A DNA stretch of 64,000 nucleotides from Devosia sp. (GTDB lineage: Bacteria; Pseudomonadota; Alphaproteobacteria; Rhizobiales; Devosiaceae), in assembly GCF_025809055.1 (NCBI RefSeq), contig NZ_CP075529.1, positions 3,087,501 to 3,151,500 of the forward strand, in the 5' to 3' direction. Made by a program: the position numbers and the translations under genes. This document shows, in pieces, positions 52,969-60,571 of the stretch (position 1 is the first letter of the stretch; every line of letters begins with the position of its first letter). The notes under the pieces are model-generated. The model searched no databases. It had not been told where the DNA came from and was given only the letters and a program-made list of their open reading frames with translations.

Positions 52969-53574
52969 CTACGCAACGCCCTTTTTCATAAGAAGTTCGA
53001 ATGCCTCATCATAGTAGTCATCCATGATAAACCCAATAACCCACTCCGGGATTTGGAAAATCTCGGAGAGCTCGAAATCCTCAATCTTATTTGCCCAATA
53101 ATCGGGATAGTATTTATCCCGCAAATATTTGGGGCAAAGGATGATCGCGGCCATCCATCGCGTGTCCAATTCTGAATTGAACATAGCGCTCGCGTGAGCA
53201 GCGAGAGGCTGGTTCTGTATTTCTTTGAGGAGCTTGATGAATTTTTCTCGGGTATCCGTCTTTTCAGCGTCGGTGTCAAAGACGTGCATCAATTCTTTCG
53301 TAAGCGCGTAGCGGCGCTCGAAAGGGTCGCCATCCAAAGCATCGCAATATCGGATTTCGGCAACGTCGAATTCGTCATCGTACCCACTAGTACGATCGGT
53401 ATAGAGTAGGACGTAATGCGCCTGATGATTGGGGACCGGATATGTTATCGCCCAGATTTTGATTTCGCCGACGCCCGCGTGTCCTTTGTTGACCGTAGAG
53501 CGTAGGAAATCGAAGCTCACAGGTGCTTCCGTGAACTCCTGTTCAACAATTTTGTAGAGATCGCGGAAAAGCAT
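52969..53574 (-). CDS. Transposon cargo: degenerate ImmA/IrrE-like protein
   Basis: A 201-residue protein with lower GC content than its surroundings. YALTKELMHVFD aligns with the HExxH zinc helix of ImmA/IrrE peptidases but has Lys in place of the first His. A later segment, SELDTRWMAAIILCPKYLRD, and the tail LSEIFQIPEWVIGFIM follow the order of that fold (E..A..fA..LL.P, then a small helical domain). It may be a non-catalytic relative. GGAGGA lies nine bases before the ATG. The family call is motif-level inference. Confidence 0.5.
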   Translation of the reverse strand: MLFRDLYKIVEQEFTEAPVSFDFLRSTVNKGHAGVGEIKIWAITYPVPNHQAHYVLLYTDRTSGYDDEFDVAEIRYCDALDGDPFERRYALTKELMHVFDTDAEKTDTREKFIKLLKEIQNQPLAAHASAMFNSELDTRWMAAIILCPKYLRDKYYPDYWANKIEDFELSEIFQIPEWVIGFIMDDYYDEAFELLMKKGVA

Positions 53575-53630
53575 AGATCGGCAATCCTCCTTGGATCGCC
53601 GATCTCATAAATGCGAAACCGTGTCAATGA

Positions 53631-53819
53631 CTAGCGGTCGATGCTCTCAACGAGACGTGCAGAACCTGCGCGAATCTGAGATTCCGCCCGCACGATTTGC
53701 TCTGCAAGTTCGACTGCAGAGATGTTGTCTTCGCCGCCGCAAAAGAACTTTACGTTGCGCGTCCGCTGTTCCCCCGCAGGGAACAGCAGGTCGGCGGCGC
53801 GCTCTATAAGAGTCGTCAT
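53631..53819 (-). CDS. Transposon cargo: small 62-residue protein
   Basis: A short frame with a strong ribosome site (GAAGGAGG seven bases before the ATG at 53819). The peptide starts MTTLIERAADLLFPAGEQRT and contains one Cys (KFFCGGEDN). It lies 57 bp upstream of the ImmA-like gene on the same strand and is probably co-transcribed. A longer in-frame start at 53882 lacks such a site. No function is known. Confidence 0.55.
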   Translation of the reverse strand: MTTLIERAADLLFPAGEQRTRNVKFFCGGEDNISAVELAEQIVRAESQIRAGSARLVESIDR

Positions 53820-54044
53820 TATGCTCCCTCCTTCAAAGGTTGTTGCAGACAGTGGGCTTGTCACCATGCGATATATGCCCATGCATCATGTCTATATCAA
53901 GACGCGGGGCCCATATCGGCGAAATAAGCCAGTGTCAACCCTTAGTCTGCGCTAGTTCAGGTTAGCGGCACCTTAACGGGCCATTCATATGGTCGTAAAG
54001 GGGTAGCGCATTGAAAGTTCCCCCTTGGGGTAAATTTCCCACTA

Positions 54045-55001
54045 TCAGCGCTGCCAATAGCCAGCCCAATTGCGGCTAACCGGATGGGTGAGGGATGCGC
54101 GGGCCGTCGCAAGGTACTGATGCCCGTTGCTGATGCGACGGTTATCCTCGCGCCAAGCCATTTCGGCTGCGTAGGCGTGTAGGTACTTGCCGCTGATATG
54201 GTGGTGGGTGCCAATCTCAGCGCGACGGAGACGCGAGAAGAAGCTCTCGGCTTGATTGGTATGAACGCCTTCTTCCGAATAGCTTTCCTGATGGTTGATC
54301 CGCTTGGTCAGGAACTTGGCGTGTAGCACGTCCCAATGAGCGGCTTCGTCGGCATAGACAGTGGCATCGGGGCTGATGCGGCTGGCGACGAACGCAACGC
54401 CGTCGCCTTCGCGCTTGAATACCTGGGTGAGCGTATTGCCGTCGCGTTCGCGGGCAGCAACCACGACCATGCGCTTGCCGGTCTGGTTGCGGGCAAGGCG
54501 ACGGTCAACACGATCCTCTTTGCGGTTGGCCGGGCGGACGTGGCCGCCGAAGTAAGCGCCATCAACGGCGACATGACCGGACAGGCTTTCTGTCGTGTTC
54601 TGCTCAGCCTCAAGAGCCTCGCGGAGCTTGTGCGCAAGAACGAAGGCCGTCTTGTACTGAACGTTGAGGTCACGGCTCAGGTGGAGCGCCGCATAGCCCT
54701 TAGCGCCGTTGACGAAGATCGCAATGGCCAGCAGGTAGTCCCGGATAGCGAGCTTGCGGTTGGCGAAGATCGTGCCGGACGTTACCGAGAACTGATGGTT
54801 GCAGCCCTTGCACTTCCATATCTTGCGAGCCTTGAACGTGTAGCACTCGACGCTACCGCAACGGGGGCAAACTGCCTCGCCGTTGTTCTCAGCCCAACGG
54901 ATATGACGGAAGGTTTCATGGGCCTTTTCATCCGACATACGGGCAACGGTCGCTAGCGAGAGCGTCCTTGCAGCCGATGTTAGAAGAAAGTGTTGCGTCA
55001 T
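54045..55001 (-). CDS. IS1595-family (ISXO2-type) transposase
   Basis: A 318-residue DDE transposase. The N-terminal MTQHFLLTSAARTLSLATV is typical of ISXO2-like enzymes, followed by a zinc ribbon (CPRCGS and CKGC), first catalytic Asp in VAVDGAYFGGH, second in VYADEAAHWD and the conserved HTNQAESFFSRLRRAE block. It is apparently intact. ATG at 55001 is chosen; the frame continues ten codons upstream. A 15-bp inverted repeat lies just upstream. Confidence 0.93.
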   Translation of the reverse strand: MTQHFLLTSAARTLSLATVARMSDEKAHETFRHIRWAENNGEAVCPRCGSVECYTFKARKIWKCKGCNHQFSVTSGTIFANRKLAIRDYLLAIAIFVNGAKGYAALHLSRDLNVQYKTAFVLAHKLREALEAEQNTTESLSGHVAVDGAYFGGHVRPANRKEDRVDRRLARNQTGKRMVVVAARERDGNTLTQVFKREGDGVAFVASRISPDATVYADEAAHWDVLHAKFLTKRINHQESYSEEGVHTNQAESFFSRLRRAEIGTHHHISGKYLHAYAAEMAWREDNRRISNGHQYLATARASLTHPVSRNWAGYWQR

Positions 55002-55020
55002 TTCCGGGCCAACGATTTTC

Positions 55021-55060
55021 GTTGACCTCATTCATATTAGTTGAAATGAGCGAGGTCAAC
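55021..55060. promoter_or_regulatory. Inverted repeat between transposase and XRE regulator genes
   Basis: GTTGACCTCATTCAT (55021-55035) pairs with ATGAGCGAGGTCAAC (55046-55060) at 13 of 15 positions. It lies in the divergent promoter interval of the transposase and the XRE-type gene and is the likely operator of the latter. Confidence 0.6.
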
Positions 55061-55110
55061 ACTTTTCGTTGGGGTTGACGCAAAAACGTTAGGTCGCTAA
55101 GTGTCATTGC

Positions 55111-55335
55111 ATGACGCCAGAACAATGCCGTGCCGCTCGCGGATGGTTGGACCTGTCGCAGTCGGAGCTTGCCGACGCGGCAAAGGTTTCACTTTCCACG
55201 GTGCGGGACTTTGAGAAGGGGCGCAGAACGCCCATTGGGAACAACCTGACCGCCATGGTTGGCGCGCTCACAGCGCGCGGAATCGGCTTTCAGGAAAGCG
55301 GATTGACCGGCCCGTCTAGAGACGAGCCGGTTTGA
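55111..55335 (+). CDS. Transposon cargo: XRE-family helix-turn-helix regulator
   Basis: A 74-residue Cro/CI-type protein. MTPEQCRAARGWLDLSQSELADAAKVSLSTVRDFE is a typical helix-turn-helix of the form common in alphaproteobacterial accessory DNA. It is divergent from the transposase and has an inverted repeat in the shared promoter, so it may limit transposase expression. A small stem-loop (TCCCTAG-n6-CTAGGGA, 55341-55360) follows its stop. Confidence 0.85.
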   Translation: MTPEQCRAARGWLDLSQSELADAAKVSLSTVRDFEKGRRTPIGNNLTAMVGALTARGIGFQESGLTGPSRDEPV

Positions 55336-55365
55336 CGGAATCCCTAGTTTTTGCTAGGGAGCTAT

Positions 55366-55520
55366 TGGTGGAGGCGACGGGAGTCGAACCCGCTGGCCGC
55401 TGGGTGGAAAGCCGCAGCCAGTACCACACCGCCCCCGCAAGGGGATGGCCCCGCCCGCAAGGGCGGAGCCGGGTTAATCAGGCTATGGCGGGCGCATAAG
55501 CGTTCTCCGTGGTTGTGTTC
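55366..55520 (-). other. tmRNA/tRNA 3'-end-like RNA fragment
   Basis: On the minus strand the segment ends GGGTTCGACTCCC then CGCCTCCACCA: a T-loop, seven-base acceptor strand, discriminator and encoded CCA. Upstream are stacked GC hairpins, and before them a frame reading ENAYAPAIA then TGA, reminiscent of an ssrA tag. No matching 5' half with GGAGGCG plus a D-like region is seen inside the element. It may be a captured ssrA fragment, an old attachment site, or a chance structure. Confidence 0.4.
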
Positions 55521-55530
55521 AGGGCGACGG

Positions 55531-56058
55531 TCAAAGCTCGCGAGGCTCCGTCGCCCTATCCTTTTCAGGATTCCGTAATTCGTTGAGGTCGTAATAGTCG
55601 CCGCCGAGTTTTAGCTCGGGCGGCACACGCCAACGCCCATCCTCATTGATATAAATCATCCCCTTCTGGCGGTTGAGTTCGTTATGAATGCCGCCAGCGC
55701 TGATTGACGGGTCGATCTCTTGAGCCTGCGTCACAACTTCCGACGCAGTAAGGCCGTCAGGCTTGGGTAGCAGCACTGTCAGCACTGCCCTTCGGATTGA
55801 GCCACGCGGAGCGCGTCCATCTTTGCCCGGCGCTCCAGGCGTTTGCGTCTCTGGAGGGCTAACCGGGAGAACGGGATGCAAGGGCGTGGACATCGAGTGC
55901 ATGGCTTGCTGCAAGGCGGCTGCGTACGCAGCGCCACCAGCATCGAACAGGTCGGCCATGACTTGCGGCAGCGCTGCATCCAAAGCTTTGCGCACAGCCT
56001 TTTCAATGGTCGCAATGGCTGTTTGAACGGCTCGCTCTTTCGGGCTCATGGGACTCAC
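55531..56058 (-). CDS. Transposon cargo: hypothetical protein with winged-helix-like C-terminus
   Basis: A 175-residue protein of unknown function. The N-terminal third is helical and Ala-rich, the middle (VSPPETQTPGAPGKDGR) is a linker, and the C-terminus (GLTASEVVTQAQEIDPSIS, GGIHNELNRQKGMIYIN) resembles a winged helix. The last codons overlap the left arm of a 10-bp hairpin (AGGGCGACGG with CCGTCGCCCT). It is the gene closest to the right inverted repeat. Confidence 0.6.
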   Translation of the reverse strand: MSPMSPKERAVQTAIATIEKAVRKALDAALPQVMADLFDAGGAAYAAALQQAMHSMSTPLHPVLPVSPPETQTPGAPGKDGRAPRGSIRRAVLTVLLPKPDGLTASEVVTQAQEIDPSISAGGIHNELNRQKGMIYINEDGRWRVPPELKLGGDYYDLNELRNPEKDRATEPREL

Positions 56059-56193
56059 CTTAGCAATTTGAGTGATCCCATTTGATCCGCAACTTACCCA
56101 AAGTCAACCCCAACCGCTCCCATTTGAACAGAATGGGAACAAAGAGGGGGTATAAAGTTCGTTTGGGTTAGGTGTGACTGCTACATAATACCG

Positions 56194-56201
56194 GAATTAT
56201 C
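56194..56201. repeat. 8-bp target-site duplication, right copy
   Basis: GAATTATC immediately after the right inverted repeat, identical to 52460-52467. Confidence 0.92.
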
Positions 56202-57259
56202 CGCCGGAGCGGCTCGACATCATGTTCGTGGTCGAGCGAAAGTCCGCAGCGACGCTGCGCGCCTTCGAGCGTCATCTGGGCGACATGCGCTTTTCCCTTG
56301 TATCGGTGCCCGACTGTCTGCCGCGAACCAAGCCCAAGGCGCTCAATTACGCGCTACCCCTCTGCCGGGGAGAACTTCTGGTGGTCTTCGATGCCGAGGA
56401 CCGCCCGGAACCCGAACATCTGCGCCAGGCCGTGGCGTGTTTCCGGTCCAACCCTCAGGTGGAGTGCGTGCAGGCGCGGCTGTTGATCACCAATGGTCAC
56501 AAGGGCTGCCTACCGGCTCTATTTGCCGGAGAATATGCGGCCCTGTTCACGGTATGGCTGCCGGCGCTGGCGGACTGGAACCTGGTGGCCCCCCTGGGCG
56601 GCACATCGAACCATTTCAGGCTCGATACACTGCGCGAGATCGGCGGCTGGGATTCCTACAATGTCACCGAGGACGCCGATCTGGGGGTGCGGCTGGCGCG
56701 CATGAAGTGTCGTACCATGGTGTGTCCGGCGGTGACCTGGGAGGATGCGCCGCGCGATCTCAATGTCTGGATGCGGCAGCGCACGCGCTGGATGAAGGGT
56801 TGGATCCAGACCATGGTGGTCCACAATCGCCGCTTTCCCGAACTGGTGGCGGATCTCGGCTGGATGCGCACACTGCTGTTCCAGATCGTGGTCATCGGCA
56901 TGATCTTCTCGCCTGTGCTCCATGCCGGGTTCCTCGTCTGCATGGGCATCAAACTGGCGCTCGAAATTCCCCTGCTGCCCGCCTTCGGCGTCTGGTCGGC
57001 CGCCTGCGGTGTCGTGCTCGCCTTCGGCTATGGAGTCGCGTTCATTCACACGATCCTTGGCCTTCGCCGCACGGGCCAATTGGCGCTGCTGCGCTACCAA
57101 TTGTTGCTGCCGGTCTATTGGCTGCTCATCGGCTGGGCGACGCTGCGCGCCCTGTTTGAGTTCGCGCACAATCCCTTCCACTGGCACAAGACGCCGCATC
57201 AGGTGAGTGTCGACAGGAAGGGGATGGAGCGGGTGAAGGGAATCGAACCCTCGTCGTAA
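56202..57259 (+). pseudogene. Glycosyltransferase family 2, 3' part (interrupted by transposon)
   Basis: The catalytic remainder of the glycosyltransferase, about 352 codons. It has the nucleotide-sugar Asp in VVFDAEDRPEP, the acceptor-side TEDADLGVRLA, and the QxxRW processive motif in RQRTRWMKGW, followed by three or four membrane helices. The pattern is that of membrane-embedded GT2 enzymes related to cellulose synthase and NfrB. Joined to the 5' part without the insertion it gives one frame of 610 codons. Without it an ATG at 56222 could start a truncated product. The last 11 codons (MERVKGIEPSS) run through an antisense tRNA gene. Confidence 0.9.
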
Positions 57260-57298
57260 GCTTGGGAAGCTTCTGCTCTACCATTGAGCTACACCCGC
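57225..57298 (-). tRNA. tRNA-Gly (anticodon CCC)
   Basis: A 74-base gene including the encoded CCA. The acceptor stem GCGGGTG pairs with CACCCGC, the D-arm GCTC..GAGC, the anticodon loop TTCCCAA gives CCC, and the T-arm GAGGG-TTCGATT-CCCTT is normal. The top of the anticodon stem (G-A) is mismatched. It overlaps the 3' end of the glycosyltransferase frame by 35 bp on the opposite strand. Confidence 0.93.
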
Positions 57299-57532
57299 CG
57301 AGGCGCCGAGATAGATGCTGGATTTCCGCGCAGGCGTCAAGGTGGCCCGGAATGGTGGCCGTGCCTGCCGTACCTACCTCAGCTCGCTGCCTGAGAAGGA
57401 AAATTATTTCGCGGCCCCTGCGGGGGTCGCGTGCATATTGAGCGCGGTTCTCTACAAGCCACGGAAATAAATAGAGAAATCTCGCTCCCGGCCAAGGTCT
57501 CTTCACGTTTTTGCTGGCGGGGCGTCTACCGC
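57299..57532. other. Gene-free interval upstream of the LacI-type gene
   Basis: No gene is seen between the tRNA and the promoter of the LacI-type regulator. It contains a short GC hairpin (GCGGCCCCTGCGGGGGTCGC, about 57411-57430) and AT-rich stretches, which may hold the tRNA promoter on the minus strand. Confidence 0.5.
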
Positions 57533-57579
57533 TTGACAGCTGCCTGAAATCGATTTCATCATATGTGGGATCGGTCCCA
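57533..57579 (+). promoter_or_regulatory. LacI-type operators and promoter of the regulator gene
   Basis: TTGACA (57533-57538) is a -35 candidate. TGAAATCGATTTCA (57545-57558) is a perfect 14-bp palindrome of LacI-family form, followed by TGGGATCGGTCCCA (57566-57579), which recurs in altered form before the binding-protein gene. This suggests autoregulation. Confidence 0.65.
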
Positions 57580-57610
57580 TAAGAGGCCGACGGGAGGAAC
57601 CGGATCCGGC

Positions 57611-58633
57611 ATGGCGACCATTACGGACGTATCCAAACGCGCGGGCGTCTCTCGCTCCACCGTCTCCAGGGTGGTGGCGGGAAACGGATATGTTTCGGAA
57701 GCCAATCGCAAGGCCATCGAGGCCGCGATTGCCGAACTGGGCTATCGGCCCAATACCCTGGCCCAGGCTCTGCGCTCCAACCGGTCCAATGTCATCGGCG
57801 CCGTATTCGTTGACGTCGGTACGCCCTATTTTGCCAACATGACCTATGGCGTGCAGCGCGCCATCCGGCCGGCCGGCAAGTCCCTGATGGTGTCTTCCGG
57901 CTTTGCCGACCAGGACGAGGAAGCGCGTGCCATCATCGAGTTGATCGATCGGTCCTGCGACGGGCTCATCCTTTATCTCGAACATCCCATGCGGAACGAC
58001 GTGGCCGAAATGTTGCGCCGCGCCGATGTCCCGGTCGTCTCGATCGGCCACAAGCCCAGCCCCGTCTCGCGCGGTCAGGTCATGCTCGACAATTATGGCG
58101 GCGCGCGCGCGGCCATGCGCCACCTGCTCGAACGGGATCATCGGCAAATCGTCTATCTCTCCGGTCAGGCCGAGTTCGGTGACACCATTGCCCGCCGCGA
58201 CGGCATGATCGCGGCGCTGGCCGAATACGGCATGGACATGTCGGACATCCATGTCGTCGCCGGTGAATTTCACCAGAGGTTCGGATACGCAGCAACGCTC
58301 GAACTCCTGGACGAGGACCGCGCGTTCACCGCGATTTGTGCCGGAGACGACGATATCGCCGGCGGCGTGCTGCTGGCGCTGCGCGAGCGGGGCGTGCGGG
58401 TGCCCGACGACATTTCCGTCATCGGCTTTGACGATGCCTTTCATGCCCAGCACATGTGGCCTCCGCTGACAACGGTGCGCCAGTGCATGGATGCGCTCGG
58501 CGAAGCTGCCGGCAATCTGCTGCTCACGCTGCTGGCGGAGCCGGAAACCGACCGCCTCAAAACGGTGGTCAATACCGAACTGGTCGTGCGGTCCAGCGTC
58601 GCCGCACCGGCCATGCATAGGGAGGGCGCTTAG
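57611..58633 (+). CDS. LacI-family transcriptional regulator
   Basis: A 340-residue sugar-responsive regulator. The N-terminal helix-turn-helix and hinge (MATITDVSKRAGVSRSTVSRVV, ALRSNRSNVIG) precede a periplasmic-binding-like effector domain (GAVFVDVGTPYFANM, CDGLILYLEHP, DNYGGARAAMRHLLERDHRQIVYLSG). ATG at 57611 is the conserved start; 16 upstream codons are open but cross the operator. It lies 113 bp upstream of the binding-protein gene on the same strand and probably represses that operon until a sugar or glycoside binds. Confidence 0.93.
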   Translation: MATITDVSKRAGVSRSTVSRVVAGNGYVSEANRKAIEAAIAELGYRPNTLAQALRSNRSNVIGAVFVDVGTPYFANMTYGVQRAIRPAGKSLMVSSGFADQDEEARAIIELIDRSCDGLILYLEHPMRNDVAEMLRRADVPVVSIGHKPSPVSRGQVMLDNYGGARAAMRHLLERDHRQIVYLSGQAEFGDTIARRDGMIAALAEYGMDMSDIHVVAGEFHQRFGYAATLELLDEDRAFTAICAGDDDIAGGVLLALRERGVRVPDDISVIGFDDAFHAQHMWPPLTTVRQCMDALGEAAGNLLLTLLAEPETDRLKTVVNTELVVRSSVAAPAMHREGA

Positions 58634-58706
58634 AACACTGGTGCTTAGGAGGGTGAGGAGTTCCCTCCAGTCATCGTGCCGTCAGGAGGACGAGTCCACA
58701 ACGATA

Positions 58707-58720
58707 TGGGATCGTTCTCA
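58707..58720 (+). promoter_or_regulatory. LacI-type operator before the binding-protein gene
   Basis: TGGGATCGTTCTCA matches the palindrome TGGGATCGGTCCCA upstream of the regulator at 12 of 14 positions. It lies 27 bp before the GTG start of the binding-protein gene. Confidence 0.6.
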
Positions 58721-58746
58721 CATTCATCCACAAGGAGGAGTTTAAC

Positions 58747-60444
58747 GTGGACAACAAGAAGATGAAGACCCTGAAAAGCCTCGCCATGGCGACAGTGGGC
58801 GTGGCCGCACTGGCGCTGTCCGCGCCTGCCATGGCGCAGGACGACAGGGTGGTGCTGACCCTGCATCCGATCGACAGCGACGCGCTGATCGAAAACTTCA
58901 ATCCCAACAATCCGACCGGACCCCAGCAGATGGTCCGCGACTTCGCCTATGAACCGCTGTGGATCGACAATATCTGGAACCCGGAAGAGGACTTCCCGGC
59001 GCTCGCGACGTCTTTCGAGATTGCCGAAGACCTGATGTCGATCACCTACACACTGCGCGAAGGCGTCAAGTGGAACGACGGCGAGGATTTCAACGCCGAC
59101 GACGTGGTGTTCACCTTCGAATACGCCAAGGCCAATGTCGATTACCCGATGGGCATCGACGTCTATGTCGAAGAAACCGACACGGGCACGGTGGTGAGCG
59201 CTGAAAAGATCGACGACTACACGGTCAAGTTCAATCTCAAGCACCCCGACGCCCTGGCGCGCTATGCACTGGGCGGCATTTATCCGCTTCCAGAGCACAT
59301 CTGGGCCGAAATTGAGGACCCGAAGAACTTCGCCAACATCGACCCGGTCGCTACCGGCCCCTGGACGGAAATCGAAAACTTCTCGCGCTCCTCGGTCGAA
59401 CTCTGCCGCAACGAAACCAGCCGCTACAACGAGGAAAATGCCATCGATTGCCTGCGCTTCCTGCAGCTCAACGGCAACGAACAGATCATTGCCGCAATGT
59501 CCGCAGGCGAAGTGGACTGGCTCGGCACCGGTCTGACCGATCCCGAAATCACCTTCACCCCGCAGAGTGAGTTCAATAACTACTGGCTGCCCGCCGGCGG
59601 CGATGTGAACCTGCAGATCAACACCACAAAGGCCCCGTTCAACGACCTCGAGTTCCGCAAGGCGCTCTCGGTCGCGATCGACCGCGATACGCTGGTGGAT
59701 ATCTCGACATTCGGCCTCACCACCCATACCCGCTTCCCGGTGGGCACGGGCGAGGCCTATGCGACATGGCTCGATGAAGCTGCGCTGGAGCCGTACACCT
59801 GGCTGATGCAGTACGATCCGGACCGCGCTATGGAACTGCTCGATGCTGCCGGTTTTGTGGATGCTGATGGCGACGGGTTCCGCGACAATCCGGATGGGAC
59901 GCCGATCGCGTTCGAGATCAACATTCCCAATGGCTGGACCGACTGGATCAATTCGGGCCAGACGATCTCGGAAAACCTGCAGGATGTCGGCGTCAATGCC
60001 GTCGTCCGGACCATGGACCAGGGTGCCTGGAACGATAAGGCCCGCACCGGCGATTTCGACAGCTACATCATGTGGACCAATGGCGGGCCGACGCCGTACA
60101 ACACCTACAATCCCATGTTCAATCCGCGCAACATGGAAGCCGGCCGCGTCGACTATCAGGCCATGCACCAGATGCGCCTGCCCGAAGTCGAGGAAGCCCT
60201 CCAGGCCTTCCGCAGCACTGCAGACCGCGACGCCCAGCAGGAACAGATGACGGCGATCCACATCGCCGTGGCCGAAAACCTGCCGATCATCGGGCTCTTC
60301 GCCAACCCCACCTGGTACGAATATTCCACCCGGAATTTCGAAGGCTGGGTCACCGAAGAAAACCCCTATGTGCGTCCGGTCGTGTTCGAGGGCACGCGTG
60401 AGCGCGTGATCCACGCTCTCTCGCTGAAGCCGATCAGCCGCTGA
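58747..60444 (+). CDS. ABC transporter substrate-binding protein, family 5 (oligosaccharide/peptide)
   Basis: A 565-residue exported family-5 binding protein. The signal peptide (LKSLAMATVGVAALALSAP, cleavage near AMAQD) follows a GTG start with AAGGAGGAG upstream. YTLREGVKWNDGEDFNADDVVFTF and DPVATGPWTEIENF are hallmark segments. A LacI-type regulator and lack of peptidase genes favour oligosaccharides such as cello- or beta-glucan oligomers, as for TmCBP-like members; a peptide substrate is not excluded. Confidence 0.9.
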   Translation: MDNKKMKTLKSLAMATVGVAALALSAPAMAQDDRVVLTLHPIDSDALIENFNPNNPTGPQQMVRDFAYEPLWIDNIWNPEEDFPALATSFEIAEDLMSITYTLREGVKWNDGEDFNADDVVFTFEYAKANVDYPMGIDVYVEETDTGTVVSAEKIDDYTVKFNLKHPDALARYALGGIYPLPEHIWAEIEDPKNFANIDPVATGPWTEIENFSRSSVELCRNETSRYNEENAIDCLRFLQLNGNEQIIAAMSAGEVDWLGTGLTDPEITFTPQSEFNNYWLPAGGDVNLQINTTKAPFNDLEFRKALSVAIDRDTLVDISTFGLTTHTRFPVGTGEAYATWLDEAALEPYTWLMQYDPDRAMELLDAAGFVDADGDGFRDNPDGTPIAFEINIPNGWTDWINSGQTISENLQDVGVNAVVRTMDQGAWNDKARTGDFDSYIMWTNGGPTPYNTYNPMFNPRNMEAGRVDYQAMHQMRLPEVEEALQAFRSTADRDAQQEQMTAIHIAVAENLPIIGLFANPTWYEYSTRNFEGWVTEENPYVRPVVFEGTRERVIHALSLKPISR

Positions 60445-60455
60445 CCCACGCGTTG

Positions 60456-60549
60456 CTCCCCGCCCGGGGCGGGGAGATGCCCACATTGTCCGGGACCCAT
60501 GGTTCCGGACAATCAGGGGTCGTGGCGGGGCTCTTCTCCCGGCCCCGCC
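60456..60549 (+). other. Three consecutive hairpins between binding-protein and permease genes
   Basis: Stems at 60456-60476 (CTCCCCGCCC with GGGCGGGGAG), 60486-60512 (TTGTCCGGGACC with GGTTCCGGACAA, one mismatch) and 60524-60549 (GGCGGGGC with GCCCCGCC). None has a T-run. They would protect the binding-protein mRNA and lower permease expression, as in other importer operons. Confidence 0.7.
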
Positions 60550-60571
60550 CGGCCATTCGAGGATTGGACCG

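Larger units (their letters stand above)
52468..56193. mobile_element. IS1595-family transposon with cargo genes
   Basis: A 3,726-bp element bounded by perfect 26-bp inverted repeats, 52468-52493 (starts CGGTATTATGTAGCAG) and 56168-56193 (its reverse complement), and flanked by an 8-bp duplication. It encodes an ISXO2-type transposase on the minus strand plus about five cargo genes and an RNA-like fragment. Passenger-carrying members of IS1595 are known. The element splits the glycosyltransferase, and deleting it with one duplication copy restores the frame exactly, so the insertion is recent and no other damage has accumulated. Confidence 0.95.

Noticed and set aside
55366..55437. A complete small tRNA ending at the CCA
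   Set aside because: GGGGGCG could pair with the acceptor strand, but only 36 bases would separate it from the T-arm, too few for both D- and anticodon arms, and the anticodon-like loop is 13 bases.
55351..55578. Plus-strand 75-codon frame starting MLGSYWWRRRESNP
   Set aside because: RRRESNP is the usual false translation of a tRNA/tmRNA 3' end read backwards; the rest overlaps hairpins and the end of a minus-strand gene.
52460..56203. A 9- or 10-bp target duplication (GAATTATCCG)
   Set aside because: The extra C and G belong equally to the symmetric transposon ends; an 8-bp duplication with 26-bp ends satisfies both sides and fits the IS1595 family.
56222..56224. ATG at 56222 as the start of an independent glycosyltransferase
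   Set aside because: It lies in the middle of the GT-A fold and the product would lack the N-terminal nucleotide-binding strand encoded before the transposon.
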